A stretch of DNA of 64,000 bases. It comes from Rotaria sordida (Eukaryota > Rotifera > Eurotatoria > Philodinida > Philodinidae). Shown in pieces: positions 24,295 through 35,135 of the stretch (position 1 is its first letter; each line of letters begins with the position of its first letter). The stretch is taken from assembly GCA_905250125.1 (NCBI GenBank), contig CAJNOL010001059.1, positions 1 through 64,000 of the forward strand, in the 5' to 3' direction. The notes beneath the pieces were generated by a model. That model was not told where the DNA came from. It ran no database searches and saw nothing but the letters and a program-made list of their open reading frames with translations. The translations under genes were made by a program, and so were the position numbers.

Positions 24295-27200
24295 ATGTCT
24301 ATATCACCACCACCGTTTAGTCCACCACGATTTACATCAAATGAAGAAGATAATAATGATAATATCAATGATGATGATGATGATGATGAATATATTGATT
24401 CAGCTCGTACATTAATATCATCATTTGATTTATATAAAAATGCTATTGATCGTTTACGTTTATCAGTTACAAGTCAATCAATTGAACAACAACAAGATTC
24501 ACTTGAACATTTTAAACCATTATCAACACGAACTAATGCATGGTTATATATGCGTATACATGATGATTTATTTACTATCCTATTAGATTATTTATTAATT
24601 GAAAATTTATCTATACAATCAACAGTTCTCAGTATATTTGCTAATATTGCTTGTGAACTAGCATCACACGAACAGGTATATTAGTTAGAAAAAAAAATGT
24701 TTTTCATTGTAAAAAAAAATTTTTCGATTAATTTTCATCATACTTACGAAAATTAATGAGTCTTTTATTGAAATTACAGTCGATGTGTTTTAGTGATTTT
24801 AATTAACATGATTTCTATAACTCAAAACAAACATTCTTCAGAAGTTAAGATTAAACTAGATCTATATTTATCTAACTGAATATTTTTCCTATTTATGTAA
24901 ATACTAGATCAATTAAGAAAAGTTCATTTTTTGTTTTTTTCGTTCGATGTTTAAATTCTATCGAATACTGAACTAAAGATCAACCTAGATTAAATAGTCT
25001 AATACATTTGATCATATATTAGAGAAGGATAGATTTCGTCTATGAACATTAAAGAATAAAATATTAATTTCATTCTATTACAAAATCAATAGGAATTCTC
25101 TCTAATATGAATGAAAATAAAATTAAAATTTCAAATAAATTTTATTTCGATTGATTATATATTTAATTGTATATCATAGATCTTCGAAACTAATTTAATC
25201 GATATAGTTTGTGGAAAAGTAGTTGATATAAATCAAATAGATATAACAAATCGATGTTTTCGATTATTAGGTAATGTATGTACTGTTGAAGATGCTGCAC
25301 GAAAAATGATCGAAGCCGGTATGATTTTAAATTTGATTTATATTGATTTATTTTTTTTTGTTCAAATATTAAATTTTCTAGATTTAACACGATCTATGGG
25401 AAATGTCTTACGAACTTGTACAGATGCAGCATGTTTACATTCAACAATTCGATGTTCAAGGTAAATTTTATTTCAAAAATACAAAACAAAACAAATAAAT
25501 ATTATTGATTTTTCTTTTGTATATATTAGAAAATTAAGTACATATGCATTTTGTCGTGATCGAATGCTTGATTCAATGTGTTTATTATCTATATGTAAAC
25601 AATTATTTGCTGAAAAAGTTGCTTTACGTAAAGAAGCAATGAAAGCTGTATTAGAATGGGATATTGATAGTTCAGATAGAAGTCGTTCACAAGTAATTAT
25701 AATAAAAAAACTTATCTCTCTTGTTATATTGTATACAATAAAAAAAAAAAAAATCATTTCTTTTAATTTAGTTATGTGAAGGGGAAATATTTCGTTTTTT
25801 AATAACAACAATGGAAGGCAAATCTGATAAAGAATATCGTCATATAGCATTTCGTCTTTTAAATAATTTATTACGTTATAGTGATATGCGTACTGAATTT
25901 GGTTTACGTAATGGTTTAGATTTTTTATTAAATATGATACATAATCATCAATATCAATCAACATATGAACATTTAAAATGTATTGGTTTATTTTGTGTTT
26001 GTTGTCAAGAAACAAATAATCGTCGTTTAATTAAAGATGATATGAAAAAATTAGAAATATTTTTTAATTATTTAGAAAAATATCAATATCGTTCGAATTT
26101 TTTGGATCTTTTATTAACAGCTATTTGTCAATTTATATATGATGAACAATCATTAATTATATTTGTTAAACAAATGCAATTTATTGAACGAATGTGTGAT
26201 TTATTAGAATCAGTTGTTATGATTAAATATGAAAATAATGAAAAACGTTTATTAGGTGATGATGAACAAGATTCAAATAAAATAAAAAAACAAAAAACAA
26301 AACATACGGTATAAAGCAAAAAAAATAAAATATCATATTATTTAAGTCATTGTTTTTTTTTTGGCTGAAAAATTCGAAAATTGTTTTCCTCATCAACTGA
26401 TATTTAAAATATTTTTTCTACTAAGAATCTTTTGTTTATATATATAATAGAAAAATCAAGGTCCGCATAGAATTTTTCAATTAAAATATTAGAGTACAAT
26501 CGATCTGTCTCGAAAGTTATCTGATCAAGGTTAAAATTTTTTTTTCAAGATTCTCTAGAATATATAGTGGCGGACAAAACTTCAATAAAATAGTTTAGAT
26601 GAAAATGTCTGGAAAGCCAAGACCCCCAAAACCAGTTTTTTGTTATCGATTTGAAGCTTTTGGGGAAAGATTTTTTTTTTTTTGATAGAGAAAAATTAGA
26701 TGTCTCGGATCTCTTCATAGAACTGCGTTCAATTTAGAGAAGATCTCAAAGTGTCAAAGACGGCAAAATTTTTCATAAAAACAAAAGAAAAATATTTCTT
26801 AGGTCTTTTGTAAATGAAATGCAGGAAGACAAGACATCTCATTTTACTCTATCAAATAAAACCATTTCAAAAAAAATCTTCAAATCGATGTCAGAAAAAT
26901 GATTTTCCAGATATCTTCATCAAGGCAGCTTTATAGGAATTTTTAGAGTCGCCAATCCTGGTAGCGAAATCGTTTTTGACTACTCAAGTATTTTTTTCCG
27001 AGTCTTCCTAGCTATTACCATCGAGAAGAAAACTCAAAAATACAACCGCTCTCAACTTAAGTCCGTCAGTATATCTCATGAAGGAAGTCCTCCAACTGAT
27101 AAATCGCTTTTGAGAAGATCTGTGTGAAATTCGAAAATGATTTTTTTTGCATTACGACAACATTCATTTAAACAATACTGTAAAAGTGCAGTTTCTCCAT

Positions 27201-30021
27201 AACAATATGCCAAAGACGCGAATTCTGTTCAGGATATCCATAGTTCATATGGATCACATAGTCTTGACTCAAAAGCAGTTTATCAATTGAAGAGCTACTC
27301 TCGTCGGAAGTGATTTTACACTTTTTCAAATATCTCGCTTTCGTTGTTGTATGAGATATTTTCAAATCATTATTCTTTATCATAATAAAGAAAGATGAAT
27401 ATGTAATCTATTCATTCTTAATTTTATAGACTGACACTCGACAACAGCAACAACGTATACCTGTAACAATAGAATTTAATGAAAGTTTATTTACTGAATT
27501 TGTTGAAAATACTCATTTGGATGATGAACGTCATACATCAGCATTATCATCATCATCAAGTCAAATTGCTTCAAAAAATACAAATATAGAAATTCGTCGT
27601 CGTACTGAAGGATTAATATTTACATTATTATCAAAATTATCATATGAAACAACTGATAAAAATTTAAGACGTTTTTTATATAATCGTCGTCTTGTTTCAT
27701 TACTTATTCGATATATTTATTTATGTGATGAACCAAATCCACGTGCTATAAGAATTCTTAATCGTTTAACAAAAATGATTGATTGTACAGAATATTTAAT
27801 TGAACTTGGTTTACCATATTTAATAATTATAAATTTTTATTCAAATATTTATTTATATGAATATAATTATAATATAAATAATGATGATCAATATTTATTA
27901 AATATTCTTCTTAATGATAATCGAGCTTTTTTTCAACGTTTATCATGGACAAATGAAGAAAATCGTTTAAAAACTATTGGATATACATTAATAAAAAATA
28001 TTGAAAATCATATTAATACACCATATGGAATAAATGAAATTATACGACGATTAAATGATACAAATATTGATGAAAAATTTCATTTTATGTTAACATTAAT
28101 TGCAACTTTAAAGTAATGACAAATAAAAAAGAAAGAAATAAAATTTTTATGTATAATACATAAAAAAATTGTTTTTTTCTTTTTTTTTTTTTTTAGAGAA
28201 CATCATTTAATGTCAATTCTATTTCAACAAAGTTCAGGTTATAATTATTTAATTGATCAATCAAATGATGAACGTGCTTGTTTTTGGACTTTTCGTACAC
28301 TTGTTCATCGATGTATTTCTTCAACTAATCGTACATATATCAATGAATTGTAAGGAAATCTTTTTAAACTATTAGTAAACTTTTTAAAGAATGAAAATAA
28401 CTCTTTGGCATAAGCGTATAGAACTTTTCAGTAAAAAAAGAAACCAACAGCTAAGTATACTGATTGTAAGACATGTATATAACATATTTCACTCGTGCAA
28501 CAAACAAACTTGGTCTCGCACATTTTCCCATGAAGATATTGATAAAATACTGAGATGCTCATTTATTCTAGGACACCCGTTCGATGTACAGATCTTGTCT
28601 ATGTGTCACGATGCTGACTGCTTTTAGTACTATTGTCCATTTCAAAATAAAAGGCGCGTGGGTATTTTTTGAATAACTTTTGATAGGAGCATGGTGGAGA
28701 GTTGCGGTTTTCACCAATGGAAAGAGGAGATGGAGACGCATCGAATTGTATATTCTAATATAATTTGGCATAGTTTTTTCAAAGACTTAAAGCGAACATA
28801 TTTCGTAAGGTGACTAAAGTAATTTTTCAATAATTTCGTGTGGATTTGAACCGCTAACAGAAGATTTACAAGCTATACGCAAGAGCGAGACTTTTAGATT
28901 GATTCGTTCAGTAGTTATAAATGTCTTAGTGAAAATTCTTAGCCGATTTTTTCGTTAATTCATGTGAAAAAATCACTTTTTTGTGTTTTTATCATAAAAT
29001 AGAAATTCAATTTTTCGGCATTAAGAAAACTTTAAAGAGCCTCCGAGAAAAACCTGTATTATATGATTCGATGCGTCTTTATCTCCTCTTTCCAATGGTG
29101 AAAACCACAGTTCTCTATCTTACCCCTATGAAAAGTTATTCAAAAAATAGCCACTCGCCTTTTATTTTGACATGGGCAATAGAAACAAAAAACAGTAGTA
29201 GTTTCTATATCATAAGGACTTGGCGCTTGAGGTTGGGATTTTTTGTCGTATACATGCACTTAAAATATCAGTTCAATATAACAAAAAATAATAGCACTTT
29301 CTGAGGCGCGGCTACTTTTCTCCAACGCACTGTGTTTTTACTGATATAATAAAAATATTATGATGATAAAATTGATAGGAAAGACTTTGAAGAAATACGA
29401 TAGTTTGTTCTTTGATTGTATTTTTGTTTGTTTTTTAGTCTCAATGAATTACAAACACATTTTCAAACTCCAACAATAACTCAAACGAGAAATATTGAAT
29501 TAAATATCAATAATAAACAATTAATTACTGTTAATACTTATCTATTATGTTTACATTCAGATTATTTTAAAACATTATTTCATGGTTCATTTTCTGAACG
29601 TAATCAAACAGTAATTCCAATTCATTTACCTGAAACAATGTCAATTGAATCATTTGTACATCTAATTAATTTATTAACAAATAATAATGAAATAATACAA
29701 TTAAATCATATAATAGATTTATTTCATTTATGTGATAAATATTTATTTGATTATTTACCATATCGATTAGTTTATTATATTCTTGAACAATTTATAAATG
29801 GAATAACAATTGATATAATTGATATTGAATCAAAACCAAAATTAATATCATGTCTTATTCGTGCATTTTTTACTCATTTATTAACAAGTAATATAAATAT
29901 TTCAAGTGAAATATTTTCAAAATTACTTATAAATTATTCAGATGAATTTCGAACATTAATTATTTCATTTTTAAAACATAAATGTTGGTTTCACGATGAA
30001 TATTCGCCGTTTTTATCGTGA
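24295..30021 (+). CDS. ARMC5: ARMC5-like armadillo-repeat and BTB protein
   Basis: Eight exons (24295-24675, 25180-25318, 25382-25460, 25530-25692, 25772-26308, 27430-28112, 28197-28349, 29439-30021) join in frame to 905 aa; human ARMC5 is about 935 aa. The N-terminus has a proline stretch and an Asp run, then helical armadillo repeats (LLIENLSIQSTVLSIFANIA; NRCFRLLGNVCTVEDAARKM; YRHIAFRLLNNLLRYSDM), and a second repeat block in exon 6. The last exon carries a BTB fold (INNKQLITVNTYLLCLHSDY, FKTLFHGSFSE, IDLFHLCDKYLFDYLPYRLV). Armadillo repeats followed by a C-terminal BTB define ARMC5, a CUL3 substrate adaptor that in mammals acts on RNA polymerase II subunit RPB1. Chosen start: the first Met followed by a typical acidic N-terminus, at 24295. 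Introns 5 and 7 are enlarged by MITEs. Confidence 0.9.
26567..27072. repeat. TIR element (MITE), family A, copy 2, in ARMC5 intron
   Basis: The ends TAGTGGCGGACAAAA and AAGTCCGTCAGTATA are near inverse, set in TATA-rich flanks consistent with TA target duplication. The inner right arm TTACCATCGAGAAGAAAACT matches copies at 1984-2460 and 43966-44546. No coding frame. It lies in intron 5 of ARMC5, directly beside a family B element. Confidence 0.82.
27077..27296. repeat. TIR element (MITE), family B, copy 2, in ARMC5 intron
   Basis: The opening arm GAAGTCCTCCAACTGATAAA and the closing arm AGCAGTTTATCAATTGAAGA are inverse. The interior shares CAATACTGTAAAAGTGCAGT and CATAGTTCATATGGATCA with the copy at 30808-31010. 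About 220 bp, non-coding. Confidence 0.82.
28630..29182. repeat. TIR element (MITE), family C, in ARMC5 intron
   Basis: The outer ends CTATTGTCCAT and ATGGGCAATAG are inverse. The long arms contain AAAGGCGCGTGGGTATTTTT on the left and its inverse AAAAAATAGCCACTCGCC on the right, plus CACCAATGGAAAGAGGAGAT against ATCTCCTCTTTCCAATGGTG. Arms of roughly 150 bp enclose a unique centre. A partial relative lies at 54385-54590. Confidence 0.85.
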
Positions 30022-32380
30022 ATGTAAATTTTCTTTTTTGTTTTTCATCTCTGTAACTAGTTGATTGATTTATATTCTATATAACGATATGATGGGAATG
30101 GTTGTTTCTTTTGTTTGTTTGCTTTTTTTATTTAGTAAATGCAAAATAAACTTATTTGAAAAGATAAGCAAGATGAAAAGTTGCTTTTCTTGAACAATGA
30201 ATGAAGAATAATCGAAACGCATGTAATAAGTTTATTCATGTATGTAGGATCTTTGTAATGTCTCGCATTGGTTTGTCTTACTTCTTTTTGTTTTAACGAA
30301 AAATTTTCTATTCTGTGTTTATCATATTTGTTTTCTGATCGATCATAAAATCGTTGAAGATAAAATTTGTTGTCTTATTTTAAAAACATTTTGTTGTCGT
30401 GTTATGTCAAATTTGAGTTTAAAATAAATAAGGCAGTTATTAGAAAATAAAAAACCATAATTTCCTATCATTAGAAATAATGCTCATTAACGAATAATGC
30501 AACCAATTGTCATCTATATGATTTCAAAATAACGTTTTTTTTTTTAATATTTTAAATTATTTTAATCAAAATCATTGACCTATTTATGATAGTAGTCGGT
30601 AAAGTCTAGAGTCCGTCAAATTGATGCCGAACCTGGTGGAATTCGGCCTCGGGACTGAACCAACGGGTCATAGCCTAAACTTAACAGCCAACTAGAACTT
30701 GATTATTATAGGATCGTCATCAAGATTGTCTGAGGTGTATTAGTAGCAGGTTATATACAAATAATGTATAAAAAGTATCTTGCAACTTCAGAACGATTAT
30801 CAAACTCACGAGGGAAGTTCTTCAGCTGATAAATCACATTGGAATCGAAACTATGCTTGATATTCATTTAAAAAAATACTGTAAAAGTGCAGTATACCCA
30901 CAGCGATAAGCCAAGAGCATGAACTCTTTTCAGAGTATTCATAGTTCATTTGGATCATATAGTCTCGATTCAAAAGCGATTTATCAGTTGGAGGACTTCC
31001 TTTGTCAAACTAGAAAAATTTGATGGAAATCAAAAGTACGATGCGTGTTCGGATCCAAAAAAATTTAATCAATTGAATTCGAGTTAAAAAAAACCGGAAC
31101 CCGACGGTCTCTATCTAACATAGTCTTATGATGTGCGATGTTTGACGTCCCATGTCGTCAAAGTTGGCTCAATTTTAACGATTAATTATGATTGACCAGC
31201 GGTATTGTAACAAACTTCAATAGTAAGCATTTATTTACAAAAAATTACTATTCTCCCTTCTATTTAGACTACTATCAATAGCAATATGAACTGGAGCACT
31301 GTACGAAGTTAATTTCGAAGTAAACAAAATTATTGACGAAAATTCAATTTTAACATCTGAACTTTTTTGAATAGTAGGTTGATTTGTTGTACAAACTGAT
31401 CTATTTTGAAGGTTTCAATAATGTCTAAGAGGCATTCGGAGACGAAACAAAATCACAATCAAATTCAAACTTCGATTTTTTTTTCGACTCCAACTTTCTT
31501 TCATGTACATAGATCTTGATAAGTCATTGTTGGAACTTCCGAAATGCATCAGTTTGTACAGTAAATATTAGAGAATAAAATCTACTATTCAAAGAAAAGT
31601 TCATATATTAAAAATGAATTTTGGCAAAAAAATTTGTTGACTCCATGCACAGCTCTAACATGAACAGTAGGTATTTATAGATAAAAATTATAAAATTTTT
31701 CTTTTATTTAAATAAATCTTGATATTAAAATAAAGGGCAAGTATTTATTTAGAGCAATCTCGAAACCAAAATAAATATTAAGTATTATTGTATATAAAAA
31801 AAACTCATTTATTTTATTATTTATGACATATAGAAAAAAAGGAATCATTGCTCTTAGCATTCATGAGAAACTTTTATGGATACAATGATAAAAGACAGAT
31901 GTATATCCATCAAGATATAGTATATGTCGCATAGAAAATCACGATTTTCTGTAAAATATCAGCAAAAAAAGCGAGAAAAATCGCTCTAACAAATCGTGAT
32001 AAAATCGTTGATTTTGATCACATGGAATATATCATAATCCTAAAACAAGATGGTATATGAGTACTTTCGATAGAACCATAAATAATAATTGATCGATTGT
32101 AGACACTAATCACTGTTCATATTACACGATAATGCTATGATTTTTCGATTTATATTCACTTCTACACAGATCGAGTCACAACGTTATACTATGTATATAT
32201 ATATATTGATGATTCTTAATTTGAGAATTGTGTATTAGTTTTTAAGAAAATTCTATAGATCTATTTAATTGTTCAATGAGAAGAAAATGACCTGAATGTG
32301 TTTATTTAAATAAATGTAGTATTTCCAATAAAAAAAAAAGACGAATGATATTACTACATATACAATCGTAAGTTTATAAA
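30022..32380. other. Intergenic stretch between ARMC5 and the HMG-box gene
   Basis: The two genes converge on this region, so it contains both 3' flanks. It holds one family B element (30808-31010) and otherwise AT-rich DNA. A GC-richer patch at 30600-30680 and another at 31085-31110 flank that element and may belong to an older host repeat. No coding content was recognised. Confidence 0.4.
30808..31010. repeat. TIR element (MITE), family B, copy 3
   Basis: The opening arm GAAGTTCTTCAGCTGATAAA and the closing arm AGCGATTTATCAGTTGGAGG are inverse. The interior shares AATACTGTAAAAGTGCAGT and TTCATAGTTCATTTGGATCA with the copy at 27077-27296. Non-coding. Confidence 0.82.
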
Positions 32381-32927
32381 TTAAATTTTCTTTCGTGAAC
32401 TTTTAACTGGTGCAATTGGTTTTTCTTCCTCTTCTTCTTCAGACTCGTCTTCGTCTTCTTCTTCATCATCATCTTCTTCTTCTTCGTTATCATCATCATT
32501 ATCACTCTTATGTTTTTCATTTTTATCAGTTGTTATATTATTTTTTGATGTTGTTGTAGCAGATGTAGTTGTTTCACTTTTTGATGATGAATGAGTTTTT
32601 TGAACTGATTTTGATGATGGAGCTGCTTCACCAGATTTTTCATATTCTTTTAATTCATTTTCATATCGAATTTTTTCTCGTTCATGTTCTTTTTCATAAT
32701 GAGCCTAAAAAATATATTAATATAAATATAATATATGTAAATATATATATACTGACTTTTGTTTTTGAATCAGCTTGTTTCCATGCAGCACCTAATGCTT
32801 TACTCATTTCAATAAAATTATCTAAACCTGATGCTTTTAATTTTGGTCGTTCATCAGCTGAAAATAACATATAAGCAGATAATGGTTTTCTTGGAGCATT
32901 TGAATCTTTTGTTTGTTTTGCTGGCAT
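32381..32927 (-). CDS. Small HMG-box chromatin protein with acidic tail
   Basis: Two exons on the minus strand (32927-32757 and 32704-32381) around a 52-nt intron give 164 aa. Residues 10-75 form one HMG box: NAPRKPLSAYMLFSADERPK, then LGAAWKQADSKTK across the splice, then HYEKEREKIRYENELKEYEK. A Ser/Thr/Lys-rich linker leads to an acidic run of Asp/Glu (about residues 129-152) and a short basic end (VKSSRKKI). One box plus an acidic tail resembles Drosophila HMG-D or yeast NHP6 more than two-box vertebrate HMGB. These proteins bend DNA without sequence specificity and help nucleosome remodelling. The acidic run is coded by GAA/GAT repeats, which are prone to length change. The start is the only Met before the box. 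Confidence 0.92.
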
Positions 32928-33299
32928 TCTTATTTAAATAATATTATTTAAGAAAAAAAATGTAAATATCGAGAAGAAAAAAAAAGAAGATTAGTTGAAT
33001 GTAAGTGTTACTTTTTACTTTATAAGAAGATGAATGAATATGTCGATAAGAATGTTTCCTTTCTTAAATAGACGAGATAAATTCTATCATTTCGACGTCC
33101 ATAGAAATAGTGAATGTTTTTCTGTATGTATCACAGATAAAATAGATATCGATTAAAATTTATCGAAAAGAAAAATAATGTTTTGACTATAAATTTCTTC
33201 TCTTTAGTTTTAATCCCCTTGTGAAAAAGAAAAGAATGTATAAAATGAATCATCATTTACAAAATGAAGTGTAATTTTGAATTATTATCAACATAAAAA

Positions 33300-33935
33300 C
33301 AACAATATTTTCTGAATAACTTTCGATAGGAATATCATAAAAACCTGCGATTTTCACTATTCAAGAGAGAAGAAGAAGACTCGTGGTCATTGAAATTTGA
33401 TTGGTCAGCAATTGACCAATCAGGTGAATTCTTGATGGGGATATTCGAAAACAATGTTCTGAACATATCTCCGTTCTAGTTTAGATTCTTAATAGGACTA
33501 GTCAATAAAAAAAAAACTCTTCTCTACGTAAAACCGATATTCCTATCTAGTTTCATTCAAGAGTTATAAGACTTCGACTGTGATCATCTGGAAAAGCAGC
33601 TAGACAGAGGTAATTCGCCATGCTGATTTGAATGGTGATATTTGTTCTAATGGTGTCATCTCAATATTTCTGAAATGTCTTATAACTTTTGAATGGAACT
33701 AGCTAGATATGGTAGTCTTGTGTAGATTGAAAGAGAAGAACTTTTTCTATCGATTGGTCATGCCATGAGTCTAAATCGAAAGGGAGATAACTTGAGAATA
33801 TCGTTTTCGGAAATCTCTACTAAGAACTCACCTGATTAGTAAATTGCTGATCAATCAAATTTCGATGACCACAAGCCTTCGCTCTTGAAGTCTCTATGAT
33901 GTTCCTATTGAAAGTTATTCAAAACACATTGACGT
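33300..33935. mobile_element. Foldback element, family D, copy 2
   Basis: The sequence is close to a full palindrome. The outer arms GAATAACTTTCGATAGGAAT and ATTCCTATTGAAAGTTATTC-like are inverse, as are GATTGGTCAGCAATTGACCA against the right-side GCTGATCAATC block, and AGAGTTATAAGACTTC against TGTCTTATAACTTTTGAATG. The centre is near 33620-33690. Arms are about 300 bp. No coding frame. It is related to 17960-18650. Confidence 0.85.
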
Positions 33936-35060
33936 GTCTCATATTCTGATGTCGATAATACTGTAAAAATAAATCAATTTTCAATTAAATTTATTTGGTA
34001 GAACTAAATGGTAGCAATAAGTCTTGTATCAGTTGTTATTTATTTTCTCTTCGTTTCAAATACTGAAGTAAGGCATACATACAAGCATTGATAGAAAAAA
34101 AACAGATGTGTACTTGTCAAAACAGTTCAATAATTTTTTTTTTCAGTATATTTATAATGTCATACAGATATTCTTTATCATTGTATTAGTGATATTTTCA
34201 GAACGATCAATCTGATTTATGAACGATATATTCGAAGCCAATAAATTGCATTCAAAAATTCAAAATGTCTAATCAAACATTCATCGGAAGTCTGTTTGAC
34301 ATTGATTATGAATTATAATAAATATTCTTTTTCTTGCTATTTATAGGTATTATCAATGTTGACAGTGCAATTTTTTACACCTGATTATTAATGATAATTG
34401 TCTATTACATTACTATTCTAGGACTATTCCGCAACTAGAATACTAAATAAACGTTCATTGCCATTAATAATTACAAAAAGATTATATTGAATTTTAAACC
34501 ATCATCGACACAATATATGATTAAATCTATTTATGAGGAATCAAGTTAGTTATCGTTTATTAATCCTTATTTTCTTCAACATGTAAATCGAGTTTGAATG
34601 ATGTTTCATACTATGAATATAAAGTATTGTTATTGTAAAAGAAATAATTCTATTTATAATGAATTCTTTAAATAGTTTTCATTGATCTTTTTTTTTTTAT
34701 CTATACTAGATGAAATTTTTGATATATTTGCGATTAAATTTATAGAGAATATTTCATATTGAAATAAGATTTATTTATTTTGATATGTTAATGTAAAAAA
34801 CAAAAAAAAGAAAGATGATGATTTCTCTATTCATTATGAATAGAACTAATTAAAAATCTTGCTTTTAATGAAAAGAAAATAACTGATATGCAAACATTTA
34901 ATTCACTTTCGAAACGTGCTTTTTTTATTAATTATATAATAAGAAAGAAAGCAAAAAAAAAGACCTAATCTGATATGTAAAGATTAAAATGTTTATAACA
35001 TTGGCATTCGTATTAGCTGAACATCATATTAATTTGAACAAAAATAAAATTGCAAAGTCA
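33936..35060. other. Non-coding intergenic stretch
   Basis: Very AT-rich DNA between a foldback element and a tRNA-like sequence. Nothing recognisable was seen on either strand. Confidence 0.4.
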
Positions 35061-35062
35061 TA

Positions 35063-35135
35063 GAGTTCGTGTAGTCTAATAGTTAAGACAAGTCGTCTTC
35101 ATTGCCAAGGTCCAACTTCTATTCTCGGCAAGGAT
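35063..35135 (+). pseudogene. Decayed tRNA-like sequence, tRNA-Glu-related
   Basis: TAGTCTAATAG fits the Pol III A box (TRGYNNARNNG) and is followed, at tRNA spacing, by TCTTCAT, which could be an anticodon loop with UUC (Glu). The 3' end ...GGCAAGGA resembles a tRNA-Glu acceptor strand, and a run of T follows about 5 bases later. The acceptor and anticodon stems do not pair and the B box (ACTTCTATTCT) is poor, so a functional tRNA is unlikely. A tRNA-derived SINE head is the alternative. Confidence 0.5.
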
